From Madurella fahalii (Eukaryota; Ascomycota; Sordariomycetes; Sordariales): a stretch of 64,000 bases of DNA. Where the stretch lies: positions 434,001 to 498,000 of the forward strand of contig CM056876.1 in NCBI GenBank assembly GCA_029876055.1, read 5' to 3'. A program made the translations under genes and the position numbers. This document shows positions 1 through 12,945 of the stretch, piece by piece. The notes below the pieces were generated by a model. The model saw nothing but the letters and a program-made list of their open reading frames with translations, was not told the DNA's origin and ran no database searches. Each line of letters opens with the position of its first letter. Within the stretch, counting starts at the first letter, position 1.

Positions 1-206
1 GGGGAAATGTGGGGTCCTTCTTCTTGTCGCGCCGAAGCACTGCAAGCGACCCCTGACGCTGATCCCTGCTCGCTCAAACCCGCTGTCCTCTTTTCGACGT
101 TTCGCCGTGCTGCGGCCGCCAAAGCCACAACTTCGTGCCTGGCCTTGAACATTCTTTCCACTCGCGGTTGTGTGCGCCAATGGCCAGACCGCGGTGATAG
201 AGAAAG

Positions 207-2133
207 ATGCGTCAACTCTTTTCCTTCTTTTTCCTTTCGTTACTTTCCTTATGTGCACTTTCTCCGTCTGCAGCAAACGCCTCGGCCGACTACCATGAGC
301 AGCTCGTGCTACGGCCGCTGCCCCAGTCGGCACTCTTAGCCAGCTTCAACTTCCGTTCCAACACGACCGTCTCGGAATTCGAGGCGCGCAACTTCCGCTT
401 CTTTCCCCGATCGCTTGGTCAGATCCTGCAACATGCCGGCACGCGCGAGCTGCATCTGAGGTTCAGTCTGGGACGATGGGACGCCGAGAGCTGGGGCGCT
501 AGGCCGTGGGACGGCGCGCGCGAGGGCGGGACCGGCGTCGAGCTGTGGGCGTGGCTCGAGGCCGACACAGACGAAGAGTGAGGATGCCTCAGGGTCGTCT
601 TCCACCTCGGATTACCCCTTGCTGACTGCTCCGACGACAGAGCCGACCACAAATGGCTGACGCTCACAAACGCCCTGTCCGGCCTGTTTTGCGCTTCCCT
701 AAACTTTATCGATGGCACCCGGACGACGAGGCCGGTCATGTCGTTCCAGCCCGAAGGCGACCATCCAAACTCGACTGTCACGAATATGCATTTGCTATAT
801 GGTGTGCTACCGCACGAGGTCGTCTGCACGGAGAACCTCACCCCCTTCTTGAAGCTTCTGCCGTGCAAGGGAAAGGCGGGGATCGCGACCCTGCTGGATG
901 GACACAAGCTGTTCGATGCGTCGTGGCAGAGCATGGCCATTGATATCCGGCCCATCTGCCCCCCCGATGGGGAGTGTGTCTTGCAGATCGAGCAGACGAT
1001 TGACATGGTGCTGGACATTGAAAGGTCAAAGAGGCCGAGGGGTATGGTCCTTCCCCCGTTCCCTCTTTCTGTCCTGTATGCTCACAACGGCTTTAGACAA
1101 CCCCATTCCCAGGCCTCCGCCAGGTCACGAACTGCCATGCAACACCTCCAAGCCATATCACTCGCACGACACTTGCTTCCCAGCGAATTACGGCGCCAAC
1201 CAGGACTGGTCTCTCTCTCAAATTTTTGGCAAGACCATCAAGGGCACTTGCCCACTGACAGACCCCGCTGTCCCGCCAGTCTGTCTCCAAGTTCCTGACT
1301 CCCGCAGCGTATACATCTCCGACGGGGTTCTGGAGAAGAAGAACCTTGACCGCGTTTCCCGCTGCTTCGAACTCCCCCCCTCGGCCGACTTTGAAATGGT
1401 GCTTCCTCACCCCGACAACGAAGACCACGCCGGCACCCTCAAACCCGACACCCCGCTCCTCTACGCCGAGCGCAGTTTCACAGGCCACGGTCAAGAGCGC
1501 GGCGGCGTGCAGACCATCCTGCGCAACCCCAGCCCCGACACAGAAGTCGATTTCGTCTACATGGAATCCCTGCCCTGGTTCATGCGCATCTACCTGCACA
1601 CCATGGAAGCCCGCATCGCCGGCTCCAAACACGCCGACCCGTCCCTCGTCCAGCAGGTCTACTACCGCCCGGCCCTCGACCGGGCACGGGGCACCCAGCT
1701 CGAAGTGCGCATGCGCGTCCCGCCGGAGTCGACCGTCTTCCTGACGTACGACTTTGAGAAGTCCATCCTGCGGTACACCGAGTACCCCCCCGACGCGAAC
1801 CGCGGGTTTGACGTCGCCGCCGCCGTCATCACCATCCTGGACGCCCAGAACGAGGCCGTCTATAACCTGCGCACCACCTCGCTCTTGTGCAGCCTGCCCA
1901 CGCCCGACTTCAGCATGCCGTACAATGTGATCATCTTCACGTCGACGGCCATCGCCCTGGCGTTTGGGGGGATGTTTAATATCATTGTGAGGAGGTTCGT
2001 GGCCGCTGACGAGGGGCCCGAGGTGGGGCTTGGGGCGCTGAAGGCGAAGTTGAGGGGAAGGGTGAAGGCGTTAGTGGAGAGGTATCGGAATAAAGGGGGG
2101 AAGAGCCAGAATGGGGAGAGGGGTAGTCATTGA
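207..2133 (+). CDS. GPI16: GPI transamidase subunit GPI16 (PIG-T)
   Basis: Probable GPI16/PIG-T, an ER-membrane subunit of the GPI transamidase, which attaches GPI anchors to proteins. Three exons: 207-577, 641-1041 and 1097-2133. The introns are GTGAGG...CAG with branch site CTGAC, and GTATGG...TTTAG. Joined exons give 602 residues with no stop, close to the fungal family length. The N-terminus has a hydrophobic signal peptide (MRQLFSFFFLSLLSLCALS) followed by a lumenal domain rich in family-like stretches such as SFNFRSNT, LSGLFCASLNFIDGT and NYGANQDWSLSQIFG. One transmembrane helix (VIIFTSTAIALAFGGMFNII) lies near the C-terminus, before a short basic tail. Codon use is GC-rich and shows no RIP, unlike the transposons to the right. 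The start is the first ATG ahead of the signal peptide. Identity rests on recalled family features. Confidence 0.93.
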
Positions 2134-2440
2134 TGGGTTTGTATGAATGAGTTTGTTCTATTTAGATGAGAGTTGTATACGTCTTGTTGCATTTACTTCA
2201 GGTCTTTTGGTGAACACTGTAGCTGAGGCAAAAATCCCGTAGCTGCATTATATCTCTTCAGTAGGGAGTGGGAACTGCGCGTTCCGAGCTCTAAGTTCTA
2301 GTGTCATACATCACCCTGGGTTTTCGTGACGGCGTATTGCAGCCGCCGAATCTATGTCATCGAAGTTCGACGCTTTATGGCCCTCCTTGAGCTGCCACTT
2401 TATCCACAACCCCAGATTACAACAGTGAGAATCGAGTACA
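2134..2440. other. intergenic, convergent gene ends
   Basis: The 3' regions of GPI16 (+) and the tyrosinase pseudogene (-) meet here. I see no coding sequence or repeat in it. Confidence 0.6.
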
Positions 2441-3723
2441 TTAAAACTCGTCGTAGGTATAGCACAGAATATTGTTCTCCGTGTCGAGCACGTCGCCGAC
2501 CGTACTGTCCGGTACCAGGCCCATCGTCGTCAACACCGTGACCCTGGTCAGAGGAATACAAGGGGAACCATCCCCGAGATACTCTGCGCAGCCAGAAACT
2601 GTTTGTTACCAGAGGCATTAGTTCTGTAACCTCCTACTTCCACCTGTTTTCTGGCTTAGGACGGTAAAAGGCCAAGACTTACTCGAAGTTGAGCGGGTAG
2701 GATTGGCGTCCTGCCAACGCTTCTACTGCCAGTCGACGAAGCCGTGGTGCACGAAGAAGACGGGGTCGCCCGGGGAAGTGGAGAGCAGCCACATGGTGGG
2801 GCCGATGCCCTCATGCATTAACGCGTGTATCGGCTGCTCGACGCAGCGCTGGTGTTGCATGTACTCGGTGTTCGCGTCGCCGTGGCATAGATCTAGCGTC
2901 ACGATCGTCACTTCGTCGGTCGTCTGCTTGGTCTCGCCGCGGGAGAGGCACGTCGGGCCGTTGGGGCCGACAAGAATCGTGGTATTGGCGAATGCCTTGG
3001 GAGCAGATACAGCGGTTAGTTGGAAAGAGCCCCGACATCAAGACAGAAAATACCGTAGAAACAAGAACCTGTCCAATATTAATAAAGAGATCCTCTACTC
3101 ACACCGTCAGTAATACATGTGCCTTCGCCCGTGTCAGAGAGCGGTGGCAGCGCTCCGAAATACTGTGGCGTGAATAGACCCGACCCGGCAAAGTCGCCAG
3201 TGTAGTCTGTCTCGCGCCACCAGGGCATGGGGCCTGTGTAGGCGCACTGTTCTTCCAGGAAGGCCTCGAGCATATAGAGGTAGTATCAATGTCAGGGCAG
3301 GAAAGTGTCGACACTGTGGATGCGCTCCCTCAGTTGGTCATGGACCCATGTGATCTCGTCCCAAATGCTTGTCGCATTGGCCTATACGCCAAGCGGTGTT
3401 GCGGTCATCAAGCACTTGACCGCCTGTACATACGAGAGCTTGTCGGCATTGGCCATGTTGTTCCACTCAGCCCGGAACCGGACGTTGGCAGTGCAAGAGG
3501 GCACCGGTTGGGGCTCGTTGGTGTTGGTGAGCGAGGAGACCTTGCCATCGAAATCACTGGCACCCTCTTCCATGATCTGCACGGCCTCGTCCCACGATAT
3601 CGCCTTGATTTTATTTTCATGCAAAGAGGCGTGTTGGACGCTGCGCTTCCCATTTATTGGAACGGAAGCGGATGATGCGATCACCGCTGCTGACAGCACC
3701 TGGGCGCATGTCGTAAACTTCAT
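2441..3723 (-). pseudogene. secreted tyrosinase-like copper oxidase, broken by stops
   Basis: Tyrosinase family (type-3 copper, phenol oxidation). Exons on the minus strand: 3723-3103, 2995-2683 and 2583-2441. The introns have GTGAGT...CAAG and GTAAGT...CAG ends. The joined frame is 359 codons including the stop. Residues 1-20 (MKFTTCAQVLSAAVIASSAS) form a signal peptide. CuA ligands are visible in WVHDQL, RIHSVD and the His after FLP. CuB ligands are in PIHALMHEGIG and PVFFVHHGF. Four in-frame stops interrupt it: TAG 3384-3382, TGA 3294-3292 and TGA 3288-3286 (on either side of the third CuA His), and TAG 2725-2723 (after DWQ, where a Trp is expected). Two of the four fit CpA-to-TpA change (CAG or TGG to TAG). 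No frameshift is seen, so decay looks recent. The upstream side was invaded by a Copia LTR and a pogo fragment about 200 bp from the ATG. Confidence 0.85.
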
Positions 3724-3927
3724 AGGGACGGTTTGGCTAATGGCAGCAAAGTGCTTGGTTATGGACGATCTCTCGTTATTGTATCTGAGACGAAAAAGGA
3801 ATGGGCATAGTGTCGGGCGATACTTATCCTCCTGCTCATTACCTCTACCGGCACAATGGATTCCCATCGATCACATCCTATTTTAGGTAACCAGGTTGGG
3901 GTTGTAGATGACTGAGCACCTTTTCCA

Positions 3928-4182
3928 TGTCGGAAATACGGCACCTCTGAATCGTGGGGAATCACAGTTGAGGGTCTTGTGTGTCTTGTCTTGATCCTCT
4001 GTCTTGCTTCTGTTCTTCTATCTCTGCTGGAGAGCTTGCTCCTTTTATAGACGAGACACACGTACAGGATAACGTCTGTACAGTGGCACAGTTAGCTGCT
4101 AGCCTGCCTTAGCTGACTAGAGTACATGGGTTTGGCTCCCGCACTAGATCCTGTGATCCTGATCCTTTTGATCCTTTTGACA
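3928..4182 (-). repeat. solo Copia-family LTR
   Basis: A 255 bp LTR in minus orientation. Read on the minus strand it runs TGTCAAAAGG...TTTCCGACA, and it matches LTRs at 19412, 49517, 50026 and 56401. It contains a TATAAAAGGAGCAA core promoter. No 5-bp TSD is visible (TTCCA left, GTATA right). It sits at the broken end of a pogo transposase fragment, which suggests rearrangement after insertion. Confidence 0.8.
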
Positions 4183-4391
4183 GTATACAGTACGTTATAG
4201 AATTTGGCTACAGCTCGGAGGCTAAGATTTCTGTTTTTTTTAAGAGCTTCGAGGGCTAGAACTATCCTGGCTTCTTTTGAAGTAGAAGCCATATTGGCTT
4301 GTATAGGAAAATGGTTGTTGTATGGAAGAAGATGCATTGTAGGGAGGAGTGATCCACTGACTTAGATGGTCCACTCGCTTGTGGATTACAT
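4183..4391 (-). pseudogene. pogo/Fot1 transposase N-terminal fragment with TIR (pogo-1)
   Basis: Minus-strand start of a pogo-like DNA transposase. The ATG at 4292-4290 opens MASTSKEARIVLALEALKKN, the psq-type helix-turn-helix N-terminus shared with the copy at 20820. The terminal inverted repeat ends at 4391 and is flanked by TA (4392-4393), the usual pogo target. The coding part stops after about 34 residues at the Copia LTR, and nothing beyond the LTR resembles transposase, so the element is truncated. Confidence 0.75.
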
Positions 4392-5020
4392 TAGAGACTT
4401 GTACCTAAAGCTCTTGTTTATTCAGCTACCTCTACCTCCTACTTATCTACATAGATGGTAAGATGACTAAGTTTCTTAAGCAACTCTAGGTGCAGCTTAT
4501 ATTACAGTAATAGCTATACTCTCAGAGACAGGTATAGTATCAAATTTACGTTAACGTACATGATAAGTGAGTGACCAGAACAAGCGAGTGACCACTTTTC
4601 CACCAAACACACCACCTTACCACCGACATCTCAATTTCTCAACAACGCAAAATGGAGATTACTTCAAACGAAGCCCAATTAATTCTGGCTATTGCCGCTC
4701 TTGAAAAAGATCCAAATCTTAAGGTTGCAACTACAGCAAATATCTATAACGTTGATTGCAGTACCCTTAGGCGTCGACGTGCCGGTCGGCCTGCACGACG
4801 CGATACTCCAGCTAACTCGCGTAAACTTACGGATTTAGAAGAGCAAACAAGTGTACGATATATAGTTGAGCTATGTACACGCGCATTCCATCCCCGGCAT
4901 GCATACGTGGAAGATATGGCCAACCGATTACTACGCGAACGCGACGCGCCTCCTGTTAGTATACGATGGGCTCACAACTTCGTCAAACGCCAGCCAGACC
5001 TTCGTACGCGTTTTACGTGT

Positions 5021-5379
5021 TGTGAGGATCAAGGATCCAAGGGTAGTAAGACCAGAGTGTCTGGGTACAAGCAGTGCACGCGTAACGTAGGAGCAGAGTG
5101 CTCGTTAGAGGTCGAGTAGTGGTCTCATTGAACTCTGCCTCTCTCCTAAGCTCTGTCTCCCGCCCTCCTTCTTATACCCGTGACAGTATCGCTAGGGCTT
5201 ACTTCCCTGCTCTGCTGCTTTGTCGTCCTCCTTGCTGGTGCGCTCCTTCGACGCTCATCTGACGCGCTATTTATACTATTCCAGCTTAGTGCCGTTGTTG
5301 CTTCTGAGGCTCGCTTACGCTGCGGCTCCGAGGCTTCCGGACCGCGCCTCACGCTGGCCCCGCTCAGCCGGTCCTTACA
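5021..5379 (-). repeat. LTR1, 3' LTR of Gypsy-1a
   Basis: 359 bp. On the plus strand it starts TGTGAGGATC and ends GGTCCTTACA. The terminal CTTACA, against CTCACA in the partner, shows mutation after insertion. Confidence 0.9.
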
Positions 5380-6210
5380 GAGCCTCCCTCCTCCCGGGCT
5401 CCTGCCCTCAGGAGCCGCCCGGGCTATATGCTCCTATGAGCGGTCACCGCCTGAATTCCGGCTACCTTAGCTGTGTGCGCGAGCTGCGTAGTTGCCCCTC
5501 CCGTATAGCGCCTAAGGCGCCGATAACCGAAGGGTCGCCTATACTGCTGCATTTTCCCCAGCTCTTATACCTGCTAGTCGTGTAGGCGCTTACAGTCCTT
5601 GGAATTTACAGGTGCGCTAATGCTACGGGCTGCGGGTGCAGGCGTATCGGGATCGCCGTATCGAGTCGTACGGTAGTTAATGGAATTGCCTATTATTGCC
5701 CTCCTGCTGGGCTTAATAATAGTGTATGCGCAATGTCAATGACTCAGAGGTAGGGGAAAGGGAATTTTTGCTGAGAGAAGGAAATCGGAGTTGGTGATAC
5801 AGAAGGGTTGTGTTTAGGTTACGTGGTCGTAGTATGGAGGTAGCTCTATCTAGGCTCCTGGTAGTTATCCTCGATCTACTATCTCGCTATCCTTTTTGTA
5901 CCGAATTTTACTTTGTCCTAGGAAAAGTGGGCCTAGCCCTAGCTTTAGATATAAATAGGCCTTCCCTCCTACTAATTTCTTTCCTCTTTTCTTCTTTACG
6001 GTCTTATACTCGTAGGTTATACCCTTCCTACTCCTCCGTCTCCTTCCTTCTTACCCGTACCTACTACGCTCCTTTGTTGCTTATACTATATACTTATAGG
6101 CTGGTCTACTAACTTGTTAGTAGGTTATAGTAGCCGTTACCGCTTTTGCTGTACTGCTTTCGCTCTACTACTCTCGCTCCGTTCTCTACGCCCCTTCCGC
6201 TTAGTCTGCT

Positions 6211-7259
6211 ATATCGGATAAACGTCCTGTATATAACGCCCTCGCTGCTGCTGTAGGGGGTTTGTATGTGCTGACCTTATTTTAGGCCGAAGATAATGAA
6301 GAGCCTTCTGGCTCTTCTAAGAAGTCTAAGGTTGCCCCGGCGTCCCCTGGTTCCCCGGTGGGTTGGATCCTCCTTTTCTATATTCTCGCTACTTCTAACC
6401 TGCTCCTTTAGGTCGAAGACGATACTCTCCTGTCCTCCCCGGTCGCTACTGGTACCTCTAAGGCTCGTAATAAGTTTATCGAAGGCGCCTGCTGTATCAT
6501 CCTGTAAGTATCCTTCCCCTTACTGCTAGTTCTCCGCTGATTGTATATAGCTGCTGCGTGTACCTCTATCGTATACTGAAGAAGGGTCTCTCTGCTAGTT
6601 GCAAGAATTAGAGGAACTCCAGTGCCTGCTACTCCCGCTGCGCGTTCTATAATTATATATGCCTGCCGGTAGGTCCTCCCTCCTTAGCTTGTGCTGCTCC
6701 TATAGCGCTTGGTAGTAGCGTCTGATCCTTCTAGGTTCCTCCTGATGCTCTGACTACTGTGGTTCGCTTTATAGAGACCTTCGATTATATAGAGTTCCCT
6801 AAGCCTGGCGAGTCTGTAAGTTCTCCCTTCTGCTTCCTCGCTGCGTGTTCCCTACGTTAATAGTGCTTTCCTATCTAGACTGATACTCTTGTGATCGAGG
6901 TCTAGGAGGCTAGTAATACTGCCCTATATACACTTAAGGATTTCGCTGCTCCTGTATCCCGTTCCTCCGATCTCGCTGCCTACTATACTAGCGTTAAGTG
7001 CGTTGGTCGTACGTTGTACCTCCGCCGTTTTGGTAGGGTTGCTGAGGGCCCGTTGCTTGCCTCTCTTGGTAGTACTAGTCGCTTGCCCGTATCCTCGGGT
7101 GCTGCTCCTGAGCTCCCTCTACTGCTAGAAGTGTAGACTGCGGTTCTAATTAATATCTGGAAATACTTAGGCGATATAGAGGAGCTGCTTTCGTATATCG
7201 CTGATTATCTTGCCCCTATAGAGGAGGAGGATACTGAGGTTAAGAGTAAGGAGGAGTAG
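6211..7259 (+). pseudogene. relic of the antisense spliced gene of Gypsy-1
   Basis: RIP-altered counterpart of the gene at 35702-36751. The start codon position (6211-6213) now reads ATA, the acidic GAGGAGTAG end is kept at 7251-7259, and the intron borders are still traceable. Many codons became TAG or TAA. It shows that the antisense gene was already part of the element before this copy was mutated. Confidence 0.75.
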
Positions 7260-7354
7260 TTAGAGTACTGCTAATATAAAGCTTTTTATAAGTTTTTTAA
7301 TGCCCTTTAGATAAATCGAAGCTTTTTCTCTTGCCCTGGTATACCTTTATGTAC

Positions 7355-10300
7355 TTATGCCCTATATCGCCTCTATGCCTTCGCTAGTTCGACCTCGTAT
7401 GCCTTTAACAGTAGTCTATTATCTAGGTGCTCTCTGGGTTCCCAGGTATTATCCTTAGGCGGATACCCTTTCTATTTAATTAGGAACTGCCTATTCCTCG
7501 CTAGGCCTCTATAGTCGATAATAGCTTCTACTTTGTAATGCTACTCCTTTAGTTCGATATCGACTCTTTTGTACTACTCTCGAGCTTATTCCTTACTGCC
7601 TTTAAATAGTTCGAGTAGGGTAATTAGGAAGACTCGATAGATATAGTAATACTACGGTAGGTCCAGTTCGTATACTATCTTCCTGTTGCTAATAATCTTA
7701 AGGATCTTAAAGGGCCCTAGATACTTATCTATAAGTTTGCTATTCGGGTACCGCTGCTTGAAGTACTTCGTTGAAAGCCAGACCTATTAGCCAACCTCGA
7801 ACGCCTTATCTTCCTGCTTACGATTATACTACTTCTCGTAGTTCTTGTTAGTAGCAACGAGGATATCGTAGATCTTTCTATAGCTCGTTAACAGGCGTTT
7901 CGCTCGCTTATCTGTAATAGGGACAGCACTTTTAGGAATTACTATGGGGTCCGGGGGATCTCGAGAGTAGAACCTATAGAGAAGGAAGGCCAGGGTTGAC
8001 TATATTGCTGTATAGTAGGAACTGTTGTAAGCGTGCTCTACTAGGCGTAGATAATACGCCTAATCCGCTTGATCGTAACTATAGAACGTACGTAAATAGT
8101 GCTCGAGTATTTGGTTCTGGCGCTCTGTCTGCCCGTTAGTCTACGGGTGATATACGGTGCTCAGGCACCGCTTAATATCTAAGAGTTCGTATAAGGTCTT
8201 CTAGAAGGAGCTTATAAATAGGCTGCCCCTATCGGATACGATGGACTAGGGAAATCCGAAGGGCCGATAGACGTAGTCGAAGAACAGTTCTGTGAAGGCA
8301 CTTGCTGTAAATATCGTAGTTATTGCGATATAGAGAGTATACTTCATAAACTTGTCTACTATGACTAGGGTAGTATTATATGCTTTACCTGTCCGAAGGT
8401 CAATCGAGGTTAGTAGGCCTGTAATAAAGTCTACTGTAATCGTCTACTACGGTCCGTCGGGTACCGGTAGCGCTGTAAGCAAGCTATAAAGGTAGTACGT
8501 ACGCAGCTTCGTATGTTAGTAGGTTATATAGTTGCCGTTGATATACGCTACTACGTCCTCTCTTATAGACAGCCAAAAGTAGTTACGCCCTAGGCGCTCC
8601 TACGTCTTCCTAAAGTCTCTATAGCCTGCGGTTGGTACGTTATAATAGCTTTTAATTAGCTCGTACCTAAGGGAGGGGGGAATATATATTCTGCTTTGGT
8701 AACGGATAAGCCTGTCCTCTCCTTTTCTCTACGAGCCTTCGCTACTGCTATGCCGTTTCCTCCGAATATCCGACTGAAGCTATTGATCTTTCTATTGCTC
8801 TTTAAGTAATAATTCTTCTAAAGAGAGCTATCTTCCTTTCACCTAGGTTCCGTAATCTCCGTTTTTAGTACCAGAGGCGCCTATAATAGGCGTACAGTGA
8901 TCAGGCGTAGCCTTATTGTAAGAGTTATTCCCTATACGACAGTAGAGGCTCCCGATGCTGAATGCAGTATAATAACTATAATATGGTCCTTCGGGGGGGC
9001 TAGCGCTAACGACGTATATCTGCTTATAAACATCAGATATAATGCCCTCGTCTTTATCTATGGAGCTACAGCCGTGCTTCTCGCTGCAGTCCTAAACCTC
9101 TTGGACGACTATATCGCTCTGGCCTTCTTAGCTTAGTAGCAACCTCTCAAACTCTTCTTTTTCTTCTTCAATAGCTTCTTTGTCTTCAGCTGTCCTTATA
9201 TATAGCAGTAATGTAGCTTCGGGATATAGTCGGAGCAGTCTTTGGACTACTGCGATAATAGAGTAAGGGCCGGGGTTCTTTTATTGCTCTTGTTCGACCC
9301 TGTCCTATAGGAGTTGAAGCAGCGGGTTCTTAGCGTTTTCGTCCGCTTCTTCCTCTTCTATATAGTCTAGCCTATATAAGAGACCGTTAGTAGGGTTCTA
9401 AATACCAAGGCGGTATTTAATAACGAAGTCAAACGCAGCTAAGTCGTTGCTCTAATATAGCTGTTACTAGCTCGGCCTCTTCTTGGTCTTCTAGTACTCT
9501 AAGTTAAGATAATCTGTTAAGACTATAATCGGGACTTAGGTATAGAGGAGGTACTGAGACCAGGTGCAGAAGGCGTCGACGAGTACAAGCAGCTCCCTAT
9601 CTCCGGTATCGTAGTATGTCTCTTTAGGTATAAACTTCCTTAACTTAAAGGCGACTGGATGCTACCGATCTTTGTAGAGCTGTAAGAATATAGCTCTAAT
9701 CGTGTACTTCGAGGTATCTGTCTCTATACGGATAGGCAGAGGGATCGAAATACTTGAAGATAGGGGCCTCGCTGAATTTACTTCTTAGTAGCTCGAACAC
9801 TTCGGCTGCTTCCTCTGTAAACACGAATAGGCGTTTCTAGTCGCTGTATAGGAGGTCTGTCAGAGGGGTAGAGATCTTCGAATAGTTTCTAATAAAACGA
9901 CGGTAGAACCTTGTAAATTCTAAGAAGACTTGGATATTGTATATACTGCGGAGGAGCGGCTACTATATAACGGACTCGATGTAGGACGGCTCTATAGCGA
10001 TCCCTTCGGATAAGATTATATACCCTAGGAACTCGACTTCAGTAGTATAGAATTGGCATTTCTTGAGATTAGTATAGAGGTCGGCCTTTTCTAATCGATT
10101 AAGGACTTCTTTTATATACTGCTTATATACTACTTCGTCGTTGCTATAGATCAGGATATCGTCTAAGTAGACGATATATATAACGTCTACTAATCTAGAT
10201 AACGTTTGGTTGATATACGTCTAGAAGGTCGTTAGGGCGTTGGCTAACCCTATCGGCATTATATGGAACTCGTAGTAGCTATATCGTATGTAAAAGGCAG

Positions 10301-11499
10301 TCTTCTACTCGTCGCCTTCGCTAAGCCTAATGCAATAGTATATATCCTTTAAATCGATCTTGGTATAGATCTTATGTAAAGGGGTTGTTCTGGGAACACG
10401 TTGAGGGAGATGGACCACGATGTCTTGATACCGAAAAGACCTGGACCAGCGGGCGATATCTTGGTGAACAGCCTCCTATCAATTACACAGAGACTGATCC
10501 TTGCGGATCAGAAGTGCCCCGCGTGAGAGAGTTCCCTCACGGGGTTCTTATCTATCCTGTATCGTGACATCATCCAGCATCATTCGGCGGGTCCTCCTGA
10601 CCTTCGTCTGGAGACTCTCGTTACATCTTAGCTGATAATAGGCGGTTAAGGATCTCTCTAATCAGCGGGATAGGTATGTAGTTCTTATATATTACCGTAT
10701 TTAGTCCTCGGTAGTCGACGACAAGGTATAATTTGCCTCCCTTCTTTAAGACGAATAGGATAGGGGTGCCTATAGGGCTTGTTGAAGGTCGTATCCAGCC
10801 CTTCTCTATAGCGGCCCTAAGCTATTCGTATAGGGTCTCGAGCTCTATTGCCTCTAGTAGGTAAATTGGCTCCCAGGGTGGCTATACGCCGTCTACGAGT
10901 TCGATACGATACTTCGTCGTCGTCTAGGGGAAAGGCAAAATCCTAGACTTATAGAATAGCTTCTCGTATGCCCGGTAAGCCTCGGGGAACTATGGCTACT
11001 CTAGCTCGTATGTTACGTTAGCGGGGTCCTCGCTAGAGGGGACAACAGCTACGAGGGCGAATACAGATCCCGCTTACAGTTACTTGGGCTCAATGTATAA
11101 GCCTATTCATAGCGCCTTAGGTAGGTACGTCTATGTTTTACTTCGGAAGTCGATACCGGGGTTAGCTATCTCGAGCTAAAGCTAGCCAAGAATGACAATA
11201 AAGGGCTCGATATCTATGACTATAAGGCGTAGAAGGTACGTCTGAGTTCTGCCTTTACAGTCAGTAGTATATATATAGAAGGGATATACTCTATAAGTTC
11301 GTACAGGTTTATTTCCGATGCCAGCAAGCCCTATAGACAGCTCGAAGTGTTCGAGGAGGGAGTACTTAGTAAGGTAGCTATAGCTAATTAGATTGTAATC
11401 CGCTCTCGAGTCGAGTATTGCAGGTACCTTCTTCCAACTCCCCTATAATCTGACTATAATATCGGATTCTATATAATAAGAGGTGCCCCCCGTATTATC
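7355..11499 (-). pseudogene. Gypsy-1a pol remnant
   Basis: Collinear with the intact pol at 36847-40695. No open frame longer than about 80 codons survives, because of RIP-type stops. The region corresponding to reverse transcriptase is interrupted by the solo LTR2 at 10375-10625. Confidence 0.85.
10375..10625 (-). repeat. solo LTR2 (Gypsy-2 family) in Gypsy-1a pol
   Basis: 251 bp, TGTAAAGGGG...CTCGTTACA, flanked by perfect TSD TCTTA (10370-10374 and 10626-10630). It is nearly identical to the Gypsy-2b LTRs at 32916 and 48027. It carries little RIP although its host element is heavily mutated, so it arrived later. Confidence 0.9.
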
Positions 11500-12899
11500 C
11501 TATCGCTCTACCGCTGCGGCCTAGCGTGCTTTTGTAGAGGGGTCTGGTTGCTGTTACTAATAAGGCTGTTATTGGGGCATCGGAGTGCTATATAGCCTAC
11601 TTAGTTGTATCGTCTGTAGACCGCTTAGAGGTAATTAGTCGAGTAGTACCCAGGCTGGTTATAGGTATAGCAGTGTTATTGCTACTTATCCGTCCTCTCC
11701 AGTACTAGGGGGTTAGATGGCCCCAATAGACAATTCCTAGTGATATAGCCCTCCTTTCTGCAGTTATAACAGATAACGTTGCGCCCTAGTTGTATTGGCG
11801 GGGCTTGAACGCTCCTATTACCTAACTCGAGGGTAGTAGGGGGTTGTAGCCAGGAGCGGTAGCCCGACGTTCCTTCCGCTCGCTAACTGTCTTTGATCTA
11901 CCGAGCGGTACTTACTAGCTACTAGTATATAGCTAGCAAGGTACTGTAGTAGGTAATTGCTAGGCGAATCTCCCTACGGAACTTCGGGAGGAGGCCGATT
12001 ATCCGTTGACTTTCTTCTATCTAGTAGGGGAGGTCAGTAGTAATAGTCGTATATCGATCTACGAATTCTATAACCGTTTTATCATCGTGCTGATGTAGGT
12101 TATCAAGCTGTATAGCTGTAGAAAAGGCATGTGTCTCCGGGTCCGAGAGCTGGCTGCAAAGGAATTCAACGAGTTCTTCCTATATAACTAGGGTGAGGTC
12201 GAAGGTAGGGTCATTTTCCCTCTTGCTAATGTAGTTAACCTAAATGTTCTTTGGGATCCCGTAGAGGCAGCTTACCGTATATATAACGCGGTCGCTACTT
12301 AGAACGTTGCTGATAAGGGCGAAGTTCGCCTTATAGTCGAAGAGGAAATTGCGAAAGGCAATCGCGCTAGACCTATTGTATATAGGATAGGTGAGCGCCG
12401 GGGTCTTCCAAGTTACTCCTCCTAGTGCGATTGCTCCGAGCTGCTGGGGCGTTATACCTACGGGGCTCGTAAGAGTGGGGTTAGGGGGGGTTAAAAGAGC
12501 CTCCCGGGAAGGATATACCGTTAGGTGAGACAGAGGTTCGGGCTCCGGGATAAGTTGGTCTCGGAGGAGCAGCTCTAGTTTAGCTCTCTTACGGCGCAGT
12601 ATTGCCTGTCTTCGAGCAATAACAATCTCCTTGTTAAGTCGTTGCTCCTCCTCTAGCAGTCACTGCTAGCGCTTAGGCGGCGGCGTACCCGGCTACGCTA
12701 CGGGGGAGCGGCTAGCAAGCGGATCGTCTACAGGTAGGCGTCCTTAGGTCATACTAAGGGGATTAAGGACTTGAGTGTCGGGAATCTCAGGGATATTAGG
12801 GAGTTAAGCGTTGCTAGAAGGCTGGCTATTTGATGTAAGCGAGCCTTCTATTTCGTTTGCAAGCTGATTGAGAGTAGTGTGTTGACGCTTTGGTGCTAT
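11500..12899 (-). pseudogene. Gypsy-1a gag remnant
   Basis: Collinear with the intact gag at 40738-42138. The ATG position (12899-12897) is now ATA. The gag/pol boundary still shows TAG at 11502-11500, as in the intact copy, but RIP makes that codon uninformative here. Confidence 0.8.
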
Positions 12900-12945
12900 G
12901 CTCGTCCCGGACGGTCTAGTCGCCCGGAAGGCAAAGAGTTTAACG

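Noticed and set aside
898..1298. Alternative open frames overlapping GPI16 exons
   Set aside because: Splicing at 578-640 and 1042-1096 accounts for the whole family-like protein. The other frames are shadows.
5810..6112. Open frames upstream of the antisense relic in Gypsy-1a
   Set aside because: They read the CT-rich leader. The intact copy shows this lies before the gene's ATG and carries the TATA box.
10385..10567. 60-codon frame in LTR2, repeated at 32926 and 48037
   Set aside because: LTR sequence read by chance. No coding signature, and it lies on the strand opposite to Gypsy-2 transcription.
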